From the NCBI GenBank assembly GCA_902489225.1, contig CABTZA010000010.1:1-21895 (forward strand): a stretch of DNA of 21,895 bases, read 5' to 3'. Shown here piece by piece: positions 6,945 to 14,272 of this stretch; position 1 is the stretch's first letter, and each line of letters starts with the position of its first letter. A model generated the notes under the pieces. The model was not told the origin of the DNA and did no database searches. It saw only the letters and a list, made by a program, of their open reading frames with translations. This DNA comes from an uncultured Collinsella sp. Its GTDB lineage: Bacteria; Actinomycetota; Coriobacteriia; Coriobacteriales; Coriobacteriaceae. The translations under genes were made by a program, and so were the position numbers.

Positions 6945-7823
6945 GTGTACGATCGACGACTTGAGGCCATATCGGCCGCCGCGGAGCTGGGAAGCTTCTC
7001 GCGTGCGGCGGCAAAATTGCGCGTGTCGACCCCGGCGCTCGTCAAGCAGGTGTCGGGATTTGAGGCCGAGTTTGGCATCACGTTGTTCGAGCGCTCGCAT
7101 TCTGGTGTTAAGGTGACGCCGGCAGGTGCCCTGCTGGTGGACGATGCACGTTCGATCATGCGGCAGTCCGAGGACGCGCTACGCCGTGCCCGACGCGCGG
7201 CGGGCGATGGCGGGGCCGTGCGTCTGGGCGTGTCGATGATGTGTCCGGGGCGCCAGACGCTGTCGATGTGGACGGGCGTACACGAGCTGGAGCCATCGTT
7301 GCGCTTCGAGATCGTGCCGGTGAGCGACCTCTACGACGAACGCGAATCCGTCATGCGCAGCTTGGGCCGCGAGGTCGATGTGGTGCAGTCGAGTTTTTCG
7401 ACCCCGCGCTGGGGTGACGCCTGCCAAAAGCTCCGCATTGTCAACGTGCCGTTTTATATCGACCTGCCGCGCACGAGCCCGCTGGCGCGCAAGAATCGCA
7501 TTACGGTCGCCGACTTGGAGGGTATGCGTCTGCGCGTGCTCCGCCACGGCAACGACGCTATGGACAGCCTGCGCATCGATCTTTTGGCAGACGGCGGCGT
7601 TGACGTGATCGATGTGGACAGCTTCGACTTTGCGCTCTTTAACGAGGCGGAGGAAAAGGGCGACGCGGTGCTCACCTGCGGAGCGTGGTCGGGGGTGCAC
7701 CCAGCCTTTGTGGGCGTGCCGTTCCTGTGCGGTCGCGAGGTGCCGGTCTTTCTGCACTACCCGCTCGAGCCCACCCTCCAAGTCCAAAAATTTGTCAACG
7801 CCATGGCACAACTCCTCAAGTAG
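6945..7823 (+). CDS. LysR-type transcriptional regulator
   Basis: The product is 292 residues. The N-terminal winged helix-turn-helix is clear (LEAISAAAELGSFSRAAAKL, then VSTPALVKQVSGFEAEFGITLFER), followed by the LysR linker helix and an effector-binding domain. The start is taken as GTG at 6945: AGGAG lies exactly six bases upstream (6934-6938) and the protein then begins at the usual LysR position. An in-frame ATG at 6915 has no ribosome site and would add ten unrelated residues. It is divergent from the SDR-MFS-Gfo/Idh unit with a 233-bp shared control region, the classic arrangement for a LysR regulator and its target. The ligand is unknown. Confidence 0.92.
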   Translation: MYDRRLEAISAAAELGSFSRAAAKLRVSTPALVKQVSGFEAEFGITLFERSHSGVKVTPAGALLVDDARSIMRQSEDALRRARRAAGDGGAVRLGVSMMCPGRQTLSMWTGVHELEPSLRFEIVPVSDLYDERESVMRSLGREVDVVQSSFSTPRWGDACQKLRIVNVPFYIDLPRTSPLARKNRITVADLEGMRLRVLRHGNDAMDSLRIDLLADGGVDVIDVDSFDFALFNEAEEKGDAVLTCGAWSGVHPAFVGVPFLCGREVPVFLHYPLEPTLQVQKFVNAMAQLLK

Positions 7824-7866
7824 CCAAAAGAGTCCCGTCCCAAATTAGCTACCCTTTGCTACGGGT

Positions 7867-8958
7867 TTACCGTTCCTCGCGTTGCAGCCCGGCTGCCTCG
7901 GCTGTCTTTACGCGGTTCTTGTCGATGTACATGTTTTTGTCGGCCTGAGAAAAGAGCTCACGCATCGTAGGCGGTTCATCGAAATCGCTGGAAAGCGCGT
8001 AGCCCACCGCATAGCTGATAGGCATGTCGGGGTGAGCCTCGGAACACTCGTTCACGTTCGCACGAACCCGAGCGAGACAGGACTCCACGGCAGCTCGATC
8101 GGCATCCCATAGCACCGCGATAAACTCATCGCCGCCGTCACGACCCACAAAGCAGGTCTCGGACGCCACACGCCCCAGCTGCCGGGCAAAAGAGCGGATG
8201 TATTCGTCGCCCTTCTCGTGACCAAAGCTGTTATTGACCGCATGCAGATTGTTAAGGTCGAAGACGCATACCGCAACGGGCGCCTCCGCGGAGACAGACT
8301 GCTCCTGCCCCAAGATCTCCTCGCACTTGTTCTTGTTGGGCAGTCCTGTGGCTTCGTCGAGATAGACTTTGTTCTGCAGCTCGCGATTGAGTGCGGCAGT
8401 GCGCACCGCGCGAACAACTTCGACCGCAAAGGTCGCCACCAAGCCCACGATGTCGATGATCACCAAGCCCTCGAGATAGTTGAGTGCCGACGCCTTCTCC
8501 TGAGAGTAGTCCTCTGCGAGTCGCGTAGCATCGTCGCAAATGCCAAAGAACTCCTCGCTCATGGAGATGATGTCGGTGCTCTCGTAGCCGACTTCGCGCA
8601 CGCGGCTAATCTCGGCGCAAAGCTCATCATAATAATTTGCAAGCTCGGTCATCTTTGCCTGATACTCATCGTCGTCGAGACGGACGAGGTTGAGGTCGTC
8701 ACTTCCGTAACGCAAACCGTTGATGTATGAATCCACGGCTTTAAGCAGGTCATCTTGAGGCTGGTCCGCGTCCTCGAGCTTAACGATTCGCTGCGTGGTA
8801 CCGCGAACCAGACCGGCGTAGTTGACCACGCGCGCCGTGCCCTGGATATCGGAGACGAGCAGCATAACATTGATGAAGAAGAAGATGAGAACTGCCGTGA
8901 GCACCATCATGAGCAGGCGCACCGCCTGGCCGGCCTTCTTGGCGACAGAAGTATTCAC
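7867..8958 (-). CDS. Membrane-bound GGDEF protein, probable diguanylate cyclase
   Basis: The product is 363 residues. A transmembrane segment (about 13-36) is followed by an extracytoplasmic helical region (37-160) containing NYAGLVRGTTQRIVKLE, which resembles the PilJ/methyl-accepting type sensor segment. A second transmembrane segment (162-184) leads to a GGDEF domain with LDEATGLPNKN (200-210), DLNNLHAVNN and an intact GGDEF (275-279). The positions where the inhibitory RxxD site should be (266-269) read SETC, so product feedback by c-di-GMP is probably absent. The start is GTG at 8956-8958 with GGGGAG seven bases upstream; no better ATG exists. It is convergent with the LysR-type gene (43-bp gap, no clear terminator). 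The likely role is making c-di-GMP in response to an outside signal. Confidence 0.9.
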   Translation of the reverse strand: MNTSVAKKAGQAVRLLMMVLTAVLIFFFINVMLLVSDIQGTARVVNYAGLVRGTTQRIVKLEDADQPQDDLLKAVDSYINGLRYGSDDLNLVRLDDDEYQAKMTELANYYDELCAEISRVREVGYESTDIISMSEEFFGICDDATRLAEDYSQEKASALNYLEGLVIIDIVGLVATFAVEVVRAVRTAALNRELQNKVYLDEATGLPNKNKCEEILGQEQSVSAEAPVAVCVFDLNNLHAVNNSFGHEKGDEYIRSFARQLGRVASETCFVGRDGGDEFIAVLWDADRAAVESCLARVRANVNECSEAHPDMPISYAVGYALSSDFDEPPTMRELFSQADKNMYIDKNRVKTAEAAGLQREER

Positions 8959-9148
8959 AAGTTCACTCCCCTAAATGACAAAAGAACAGGTAGCACGCAG
9001 TGTGCTGAAATTCATGGGTGGTTAACTCTACCATATGGGCCAGCAGCCTCAAACTGCAGCAGACGCTCGTCCAAATTGGCGTGACGCTTGCCTTGTTGTT
9101 CTTGACCTGGCCGCGCTATCGGACATGCTTCTGGTCTTGGATCACCAT
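8959..9148. other. Leader/promoter region of the GGDEF gene, no gene seen
   Basis: This is the first part of a 533-bp non-coding interval (8959-9491). On the minus strand TTTGAG and TAGAGT with a 17-base spacer lie roughly 70-100 bases before the GTG start and might form a promoter, each matching four of six consensus positions. I see no supported coding frame; the frames crossing the interval run through palindromes and a terminator. Confidence 0.4.
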
Positions 9149-9320
9149 GGGAAAGCTCATCCCGTTTTGTGCGTCTAGAGTGGGATGCGGCTTCCCAAAG
9201 GTGCCGTTAGGGGAAACTACATCCCGGTTTACGCCCTTGAAATGGGATGCCGTTTCCCGGAGGGGACCCAGCGGGAAACGGCATCCCATTCTGGGCCCGA
9301 AAAGTGGGATACGGTTTCCG
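9149..9320. repeat. Periodic array of six alternating 15-mers (BIME-like)
   Basis: Three copies of GGGAAACGGCATCCC-like sequence (9149-9163, 9211-9225, 9273-9287) alternate with three copies of its reverse complement, GGGATGCCGTTTCCC-like (9182-9196, 9244-9258, 9306-9320). Start-to-start distances are 33, 29, 33, 29, 33, a strict 62-bp period. The intervening 18- and 14-nt linkers are not conserved. Each pair can form a hairpin. The layout resembles bacterial interspersed mosaic elements, where REP units alternate orientation with long and short linkers. Confidence 0.85.
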
Positions 9321-9329
9321 GCCGGCATG

Positions 9330-9367
9330 AAAAAAGCCTCCGCAGCTCGTGTGGCTGCGGAGGCTTT
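9330..9367 (-). terminator. Strong intrinsic terminator downstream of the ABC exporter operon
   Basis: A 13-bp perfect stem (9333-9345 with 9355-9367, core GCCTCCGCAG) has a 9-nt loop. On the minus strand it runs straight into six T residues (9330-9335). On the plus strand it is followed by only TTTATT, so it may work weakly in both directions. It lies about 125 bp past the ABC exporter stop codon. Confidence 0.85.
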
Positions 9368-9398
9368 ATTCGTTGCGGCGCATTGTGTTTGGGTCGTT

Positions 9399-9480
9399 GA
9401 GATGAGTCGATTTGCCCCAAAAGAGGAGGGCATTGACCTTAGGGTCATGCCCGACGAATGAGCGGCAAATCGGCCATCTC
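9399..9480. repeat. Nested inverted repeat with bulged hairpin core, copy 1
   Basis: The outer arms pair GAGATG..CGATTTGCC (9399-9416) with GGCAAATCG..CATCTC (9464-9480). Inside, GGGCAT-T-GACC pairs with GGTCATGCCC (9428-9452) with a single bulged base and a 4-nt loop. The inner core matches 20 of 23 positions with the one at 20978-21000, while the outer arms are unrelated. It ends 11 bp from the stop codon of the ABC exporter gene. Confidence 0.75.
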
Positions 9481-9491
9481 GGCGGGCCGAA

Positions 9492-11411
9492 CTACTCCAG
9501 CTCAAACGCTCCGGTATAGAGCTGATAGTAGTATCCGCGCTTGGCGATCAGCTCGTCGTGGTTACCGCGCTCGATGATGCGGCCGTGGTCCAGGCAGATG
9601 ATCGCGTCGGAGTTGCGCACGGTGGACAGGCGGTGCGCGATGACAAACGTCGTGCGGCCCTCCATGAGCTTGTCCATGCCCGCCTGCACGATGGCCTCGG
9701 TGCGGGTGTCAATGCTCGACGTGGCCTCGTCCAGAATCATCGCCGGCGGATCGGCGACGGCAGCGCGTGCGATCGAAATCAGCTGGCGCTGGCCCTGCGA
9801 CAGCTGTGCGCCGTTGCCGGTGAGCATGGTGTCGTAGCCGTCGGGCAGGCGGGTGATAAAGTCGTCCGCGCCCGCGAGCTTGGCCGCCGCGATGCACTCC
9901 TCGTCGGTAGCGTCCAGGTTGCCGTAGCGGATGTTATCCATCACAGTGCCGGTGAACAGGTTCACGTCCTGTAGCACGACGCCCAGCGAGCGGCGCAGGT
10001 CGGCCTTGCGGATCTTGTTGACGTTGATGCCGTCGTAGCGGATCTTGCCGTCGGCGATGTCGTAGAAGCGGTTGATGAGGTTGGTGATGGTCGTCTTACC
10101 GGCACCGGTGGCGCCGACAAACGCGACCTTCTGACCCGGCTTGGCAAACACGGACACGCCGTGCAGCACCTCGTGGTCGGGCGTGTAGCCAAAGTCCACG
10201 TTGTCCATGACCAGGTCGCCGCGCAGCGGCACGTACTCGATCTCGCCGGTTGCGCGGTGCGGGTGTTTCCATGCCCACATGCCGGTGTGGTGGTCGGCCT
10301 CCTCGAACTCCCAGGTCTCGGGGTTCACCTGCGCGTTGACGAGCGTCACATAGCCCTCGTCGGCCTCGGGCTTCTCGTCGATGAGCTCAAAGATACGGTC
10401 GGCGCCGGCGAGGCCCATGACCACGGCGTTGATCTGCTGCGAGATCTGGCCGATCTGTCCGCAGAACTGCTTGGTCATGTTGAGGAACGGCACCACGACG
10501 GCGATGGACAGTGCCATGCCCGAGATGCTCAGGTTGGGCACGCCCAGCGCCAGGAAAATGCCGCCTGCCAGTGCGACCAGCACGTAGAGCAGGTTGCCCA
10601 GGTTCATAAGGATGGGCATGAGGATGTTGGCGTACATGTTGGCCTTCTGCGAGACCTCGAAGAGCTTTTCGTTGCGCTCGTCAAAATCGGCCTCGGCGGC
10701 AGACTCGTGGCAGAATGCCTTGACGACCTTCTGGCCGTTCATGACTTCCTCGATATGGCCCTCGACAACGCCGAGCTCGGTCTGCTGCGCAATAAAGAAG
10801 CGCGCGGAGTTGGAGCCGAGCAGCTTGGTCATAAAGGTCATAAAGGCGACGCCTGCCACAATGACCAGGCACATCCAAACGCTGTAGTACAGCATGATAA
10901 AGAACACCGTGACGATGACGATGGTCGTCATGAGCAGGTTGGGCAGCGACTGGCTGATCATCTGGCGCAGCGTGTCGATGTCGTTGGTGTAGTGGCTCAT
11001 GATGTCGCCGCGCTGGTGCGTGTCGAAGTAGCGAATCGGCAGGTCCTGCATGCGGTTGAACATCTTCTCGCGCAGCTTCTCGAGCGAGCCCTGCGTGACG
11101 ATGGCCATGGCGCGGTTCCAGAACAGCGAGGACAGGATGCCGACGCCGTAGATGCAGGCGAGGGTGGTCACGAGCTGTGCGATCTTGGGCTGTGCAGCTT
11201 CCCAATCGCCCGACTGCCACGATTCGCTAATAATCTGCAGGGCGCTCTGAAGGAAGGTCGCGCCGATGGAGTTGATGATGGCGCAGAGCACCACGCCGAC
11301 GACGACGAGGGGCAAAAGCACGGGGTAGAAGCCAAAGAGCGTCTTGATGAGGCGCGACATGGTGCCACCCTTGCGGTTGAGCGCGCGCTCGGCGGTCGTT
11401 GCCTTACTCAT
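9492..11411 (-). CDS. ABC exporter half-transporter with catalytically complete ATPase domain
   Basis: The product is 639 residues: six-helix type I exporter membrane domain (about 25-325), then an ATP-binding domain. Walker A GATGAGKTT is at 433-441, the signature reads LSQGQ (537-541) rather than LSGGQ, Walker B ends MILDE with Glu562, and the switch His593 is present in IAHRLST. Between the domains is a Trp-rich insertion of roughly 45 residues (about 350-398). The partner upstream has a degenerate nucleotide site, so the two very probably form a heterodimeric drug/lipid-type exporter like TM287/288 or LmrCD. The start ATG at 11409-11411 overlaps the upstream stop as ATGAGTAA, with GAAGGAGG eight bases before; an internal ATG at residue 18 is a less likely start. 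Confidence 0.93.
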   Translation of the reverse strand: MSKATTAERALNRKGGTMSRLIKTLFGFYPVLLPLVVVGVVLCAIINSIGATFLQSALQIISESWQSGDWEAAQPKIAQLVTTLACIYGVGILSSLFWNRAMAIVTQGSLEKLREKMFNRMQDLPIRYFDTHQRGDIMSHYTNDIDTLRQMISQSLPNLLMTTIVIVTVFFIMLYYSVWMCLVIVAGVAFMTFMTKLLGSNSARFFIAQQTELGVVEGHIEEVMNGQKVVKAFCHESAAEADFDERNEKLFEVSQKANMYANILMPILMNLGNLLYVLVALAGGIFLALGVPNLSISGMALSIAVVVPFLNMTKQFCGQIGQISQQINAVVMGLAGADRIFELIDEKPEADEGYVTLVNAQVNPETWEFEEADHHTGMWAWKHPHRATGEIEYVPLRGDLVMDNVDFGYTPDHEVLHGVSVFAKPGQKVAFVGATGAGKTTITNLINRFYDIADGKIRYDGINVNKIRKADLRRSLGVVLQDVNLFTGTVMDNIRYGNLDATDEECIAAAKLAGADDFITRLPDGYDTMLTGNGAQLSQGQRQLISIARAAVADPPAMILDEATSSIDTRTEAIVQAGMDKLMEGRTTFVIAHRLSTVRNSDAIICLDHGRIIERGNHDELIAKRGYYYQLYTGAFELE

Positions 11412-13218
11412 GTGCCTCGCCTCCTTCCTGGGTCTGAGCTTGCGTTGCGGATGCCTCGGTGTCGGCCTCGACGGCCCCTTCGCCCTCGGCAGACATCTTG
11501 TTCTGCGAGGTAAAGGTCTCGCGGTAGATCTCGCTCGTCTTGAGCAGCTCGTCGTGGTTACCGATCTGCGCGATACGGCCGCTCTCCATGACGATGATGC
11601 GGTCTGCGTCCTGCACGGAGCTAATGCGCTGGGCGATGATGAGCTTGGTCGTGTTGGGCAGATAGCTTGCCAGCCCTGCGCGAATCTTGGCGTCAGTCTT
11701 GGTGTCGACGGCGCTGGTGGAGTCGTCCAGGATCAAGATCTTGGGGCGACGCAGCAGGGCACGCGCAATGCACAGGCGCTGCTTCTGACCGCCGGAAACA
11801 TTGGAGCCGCCCTGCTCGATCCAGGTGTCATAGCCCTTGGGGAAGCCATCGACAAACTCGTCGGCGCAGGCCAGATGTGCCGCCTCGCGGACCTCTTCGT
11901 CGGTGGCGTTCGGGTCGCCCCAACGCAGGTTCTCGGCAATCGTGCCGCTAAACAGCACGTTTTTCTGCAGCACCATGGCCACCTGGTGGCGCAGGGCGTC
12001 CAAGTCGTAGTCGCGCACATCCACGCCACCCACGCGCACGGTGCCTTCGGTGGCGTCGTACAGGCGGGCGATGAGGTTTACAAGCGTGGACTTGGCCGAG
12101 CCGGTGCCGCCGATGATGCCGATGGTCTCGCCGCTCTTAATGTGCAGGTCGATATCGTCGAGCGCCTGGCGCTTCGCATGCGCGGAATACTTAAAGCTCA
12201 CGTGGTCAAAGTCGATGGAACCGTCGGCGACCTCGAGCACGGGCTCGGCGGGATCGGCGATCGTGGGCTCGGCGGCCAGCACCTCGGTAATGCGGTGCGC
12301 CGATTCGTCGGCCATGGTCACCATGACAAAGATCATCGACAGCTGCATCAGGCTCATGAGGATTTGGAAGCCATAGGTAAAGATCGAGGAGAGCTGGCCC
12401 ACGTCGAACAGCGTGCCCTGGCTCGTGATGATGAGCTTGGAGCCCAGGTAGATGATGACGACAAATGCGCCGTTGACGCAGATGTTCATCATGGGGTTGT
12501 TAAAGGCGAGCAGCTTCTCGGCGCGGGTGAAGTCCATCTGGACGTCGCGTGCGGCGGTCGCGAACTTCTCCTTCTCAAAGTCTTCGCGCACGTAGCTCTT
12601 GACCACGCGCATGCCGGTGACGTTTTCCTCGACGGACTCGTTAAGGGCGTCGTACTTGTGGAACACGCGCGAGAAGATGGGGCGCACCTTAAAGATGATA
12701 AAGAACAGTCCAAAGCCCAGCAGCGGGATGATGATCAGGTAGACCATGGCAACGCTGCCGCCCATGATAAATGCCATGGTAAAGGCGAAGATCAATACCA
12801 GCGGCGCGCGCACGGCGATACGGATGATCATCATAAAGGCTTGCTGCACGTTGTTGATGTCGGTGGTCAGGCGCGTGACGAGCGAGGAGCTCGAGAACTC
12901 ATCGATGTTGGCAAAGCTGAACGTCTGGATCTTATAGAACAGGTCGTGACGCAGGTTCTTGGCGAAGCCGCAGCTCGCATGGCTGCAGGTGACGCCGGCG
13001 GCGGCACCAAAAGCAAGCGACGTCAGCGCGATGAGCACCAAAAAGCCCGCGGTGGGAAGCATCTCGGCTACGGTGGCGCCGTCTTTGATGGCGTCGATCA
13101 GGTTGGCGGTGATAAATGGAATCAGCATCTCGCAGAGCACCTCGCCAAGCACGAGCAACGGCGTGGCAACGGTGACTTTCATATAGTCGCGGATGCTGCC
13201 CATGAGGGTTTTAATCAT
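11404..13218 (-). CDS. ABC exporter half-transporter with degenerate ATPase site
   Basis: The product is 604 residues: exporter membrane domain (about 15-305) and nucleotide-binding domain. Walker A reads GGTGSAKST (370-378), with Ala where Gly is usual before the Lys. The signature is VSGGQ (474-478). Walker B ends ILDDS, with Asp499 replacing the catalytic Glu, and the switch position is Gln530 (IAQRISS) instead of His. These losses mark the degenerate subunit of a heterodimeric exporter. The C-terminal 35 residues are acidic and Ala/Thr/Gln-rich. It overlaps marR upstream by eight bases (ATGATTAA) and the second exporter gene downstream by eight bases (ATGAGTAA), so all three are probably translationally coupled. 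The substrate is unknown. Confidence 0.93.
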   Translation of the reverse strand: MIKTLMGSIRDYMKVTVATPLLVLGEVLCEMLIPFITANLIDAIKDGATVAEMLPTAGFLVLIALTSLAFGAAAGVTCSHASCGFAKNLRHDLFYKIQTFSFANIDEFSSSSLVTRLTTDINNVQQAFMMIIRIAVRAPLVLIFAFTMAFIMGGSVAMVYLIIIPLLGFGLFFIIFKVRPIFSRVFHKYDALNESVEENVTGMRVVKSYVREDFEKEKFATAARDVQMDFTRAEKLLAFNNPMMNICVNGAFVVIIYLGSKLIITSQGTLFDVGQLSSIFTYGFQILMSLMQLSMIFVMVTMADESAHRITEVLAAEPTIADPAEPVLEVADGSIDFDHVSFKYSAHAKRQALDDIDLHIKSGETIGIIGGTGSAKSTLVNLIARLYDATEGTVRVGGVDVRDYDLDALRHQVAMVLQKNVLFSGTIAENLRWGDPNATDEEVREAAHLACADEFVDGFPKGYDTWIEQGGSNVSGGQKQRLCIARALLRRPKILILDDSTSAVDTKTDAKIRAGLASYLPNTTKLIIAQRISSVQDADRIIVMESGRIAQIGNHDELLKTSEIYRETFTSQNKMSAEGEGAVEADTEASATQAQTQEGGEAHE

Positions 13219-13714
13219 CCAGTTCCTCCCAGGTTACGCGGATTTTCTCGAGCATTTCGGCGAGCTGCTCGCGCTCGTCGTGAGTGAGGGCACTAAAGGC
13301 CTGCTCTCTAAAGCGAATGCGGGCTGCCTGGTCGATGCGGGCGTTTTCCCGGCCGGTTTCGGTCAGGCGAATGGTGAGCTGCCGTCGATCCTTGGGGTTA
13401 CGGCTGCGCTCGATGAGGCCGTTGAGCTCGAGCTTGGACAGGATCTCGGAAAGCGACCCCGGCTTGAGGTCAAAGTGCATGCCGAGTTCCTGCTGCGACA
13501 TCTCGCCGCCGGGTTGCTTGGCCAGCAGGCAGATGATGGGCGCCTTGCCGGACACGCCTCCGCCATGAAAATGCATGTAATGGCCGCAAAAGCCCAGGTT
13601 ATTGAGGATGCGCTTGGCGAGTTTGTCTTCAGCGCTGACCGCTTCGGGTATGTCTACCGGTTGCGACGGGTCACCGCCGGGCTCATGCGGAAGGATGAGT
13701 GCTTCAACACACAT
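13211..13714 (-). CDS. MarR family transcriptional regulator
   Basis: The product is 167 residues, the usual MarR size. A winged helix-turn-helix is visible: GEMSQQELGMHFDLKPGSLSEILSKL as the recognition region and then GLIERSRNPKDRRQLTIRLTETG, including the DRR wing motif. Helices at both ends would form the dimer. It is the first gene of an operon with two ABC exporter genes, the arrangement typical of a repressor sensing the exporter's substrate. The ATG at 13712-13714 has GGAG about 12 bases upstream, longer than ideal; no better start is visible. A palindrome overlapping the promoter indicates self-repression of the operon. Confidence 0.9.
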   Translation of the reverse strand: MCVEALILPHEPGGDPSQPVDIPEAVSAEDKLAKRILNNLGFCGHYMHFHGGGVSGKAPIICLLAKQPGGEMSQQELGMHFDLKPGSLSEILSKLELNGLIERSRNPKDRRQLTIRLTETGRENARIDQAARIRFREQAFSALTHDEREQLAEMLEKIRVTWEELDD

Positions 13715-13735
13715 ATCTAAGCTTCGCTCCTTTCC

Positions 13736-13771
13736 TTAGTTAGGTAGAGAAATTGTTTTGTGCCTAACTAA
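13736..13771. promoter_or_regulatory. Probable MarR operator (9-18-9 inverted repeat)
   Basis: TTAGTTAGG (13736-13744) and CCTAACTAA (13763-13771) are exact reverse complements 18 bases apart. The upstream half overlaps the -10 box of the marR-ABC promoter, and the whole dyad covers the likely start of transcription, a repression geometry. The half-sites are separated by about 2.6 helical turns centre to centre, so binding by one or two MarR dimers is possible. Confidence 0.7.
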
Positions 13772-13798
13772 TTTAGGAGCGCATAGATTGATTGTCAA
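13770..13798 (-). promoter_or_regulatory. Promoter of the marR-ABC exporter operon
   Basis: On the minus strand a perfect -35 TTGACA (13793-13798) is followed by a 17-base spacer and TAAATT (13770-13775), four of six for the -10. It is the best promoter match I found in the window. Distance to the marR start is about 56 bases. Confidence 0.7.
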
Positions 13799-13823
13799 GG
13801 TACCAAACTTATTATGTTCAAGC

Positions 13824-13874
13824 GGCACTTAGGGGCGTTCCTTATGTGCCGGCACTTGGGGACACTCCTTGTGC
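13824..13874. repeat. Two tandem degenerate REP-like palindromes
   Basis: GGCACTTAGGGGCGTTCC...GTGCC (13824-13850) is followed directly by GGCACTTGGGGACACTCC..GTGC (13851-13874). Each is an imperfect palindrome with a GGGG(C/A)..TCC centre. They lie in the 558-bp gap between marR and the kinase gene, which holds only regulatory DNA and repeats as far as I can see. Confidence 0.6.
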
Positions 13875-13877
13875 TGA

Positions 13878-13933
13878 TAGTCGTTGGGGACGTTCTTGTT
13901 TGCCTAGTCATTTAAGAACGTCCCCAACGACTA
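13878..13933. repeat. 20-bp perfect inverted repeat, hairpin
   Basis: TAGTCGTTGGGGACGTTCTT (13878-13897) pairs exactly with its complement at 13914-13933 around a 16-nt loop. The centre GGGGACGTTC resembles the two palindromes just upstream. There is no T-run, so a role as terminator is doubtful. Confidence 0.8.
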
Positions 13934-13938
13934 ACTTA

Positions 13939-14090
13939 AAAACTATGCCGGATTACGGGGCTGAATGACGGATTGCCGACCATGCCGAAATTGGTAAAAA
14001 GAAAACCGCAGGTAGAAGGCTCGCTATGATTTGAAAATAAGGGGTGTGGTTGGCTCATTCAGGTTCAGCCCCGTAATCCGGCATAGTTTT
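13939..14090. repeat. MITE-like element with perfect 27-bp terminal inverted repeats
   Basis: Positions 13939-13965 (beginning AAAACTATGCCGGATTACGG) are the exact reverse complement of 14064-14090. The 98 bp between them are AT-richer than the surroundings and hold no open frame. Total length is 152 bp. The left arm begins six bases after the preceding 20-bp hairpin. A non-autonomous transposon-like element is the simplest reading; a clear target duplication is not seen. Confidence 0.8.
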
Positions 14091-14272
14091 GAAATGGCAC
14101 TGAATAAGTGGCGGCAAATGAGCCGCAATGAAGCAAGCTAGCCCCTCGTTTCCGAAACCTTTCCGCAACAATTTGCCCTTCACGCTGCCCGACTTCGCTC
14201 GTAACGTTCCCTGCGCTACACTTAGTCGCACTGTGGCGCTGCTGCGCCGTGCCCGAACCAAGGGAGACCCTC

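Noticed and set aside
7824..7866. Possible terminator between the convergent LysR-type and GGDEF genes
   Set aside because: Only a weak CCCGT/ACGGG pairing with a loop over 20 nt and no T-run; not enough to call.
9149..9320. Possible CRISPR array
   Set aside because: The repeats alternate orientation, are only 15 bp, spacers are 14/18 nt and no cas gene is near.
9018..9461. Plus-strand frame of 147 codons in the 8959-9491 gap
   Set aside because: It runs through the alternating 15-mer array and the 13-bp terminator stem, has no ribosome site and no family resemblance.
10161..13287. Long plus-strand frames opposite the two ABC exporter genes (10161-11513 and 11344-13287)
   Set aside because: Shadow frames of high-GC coding sequence on the other strand; the translated sequence is low-complexity and unlike any protein family.
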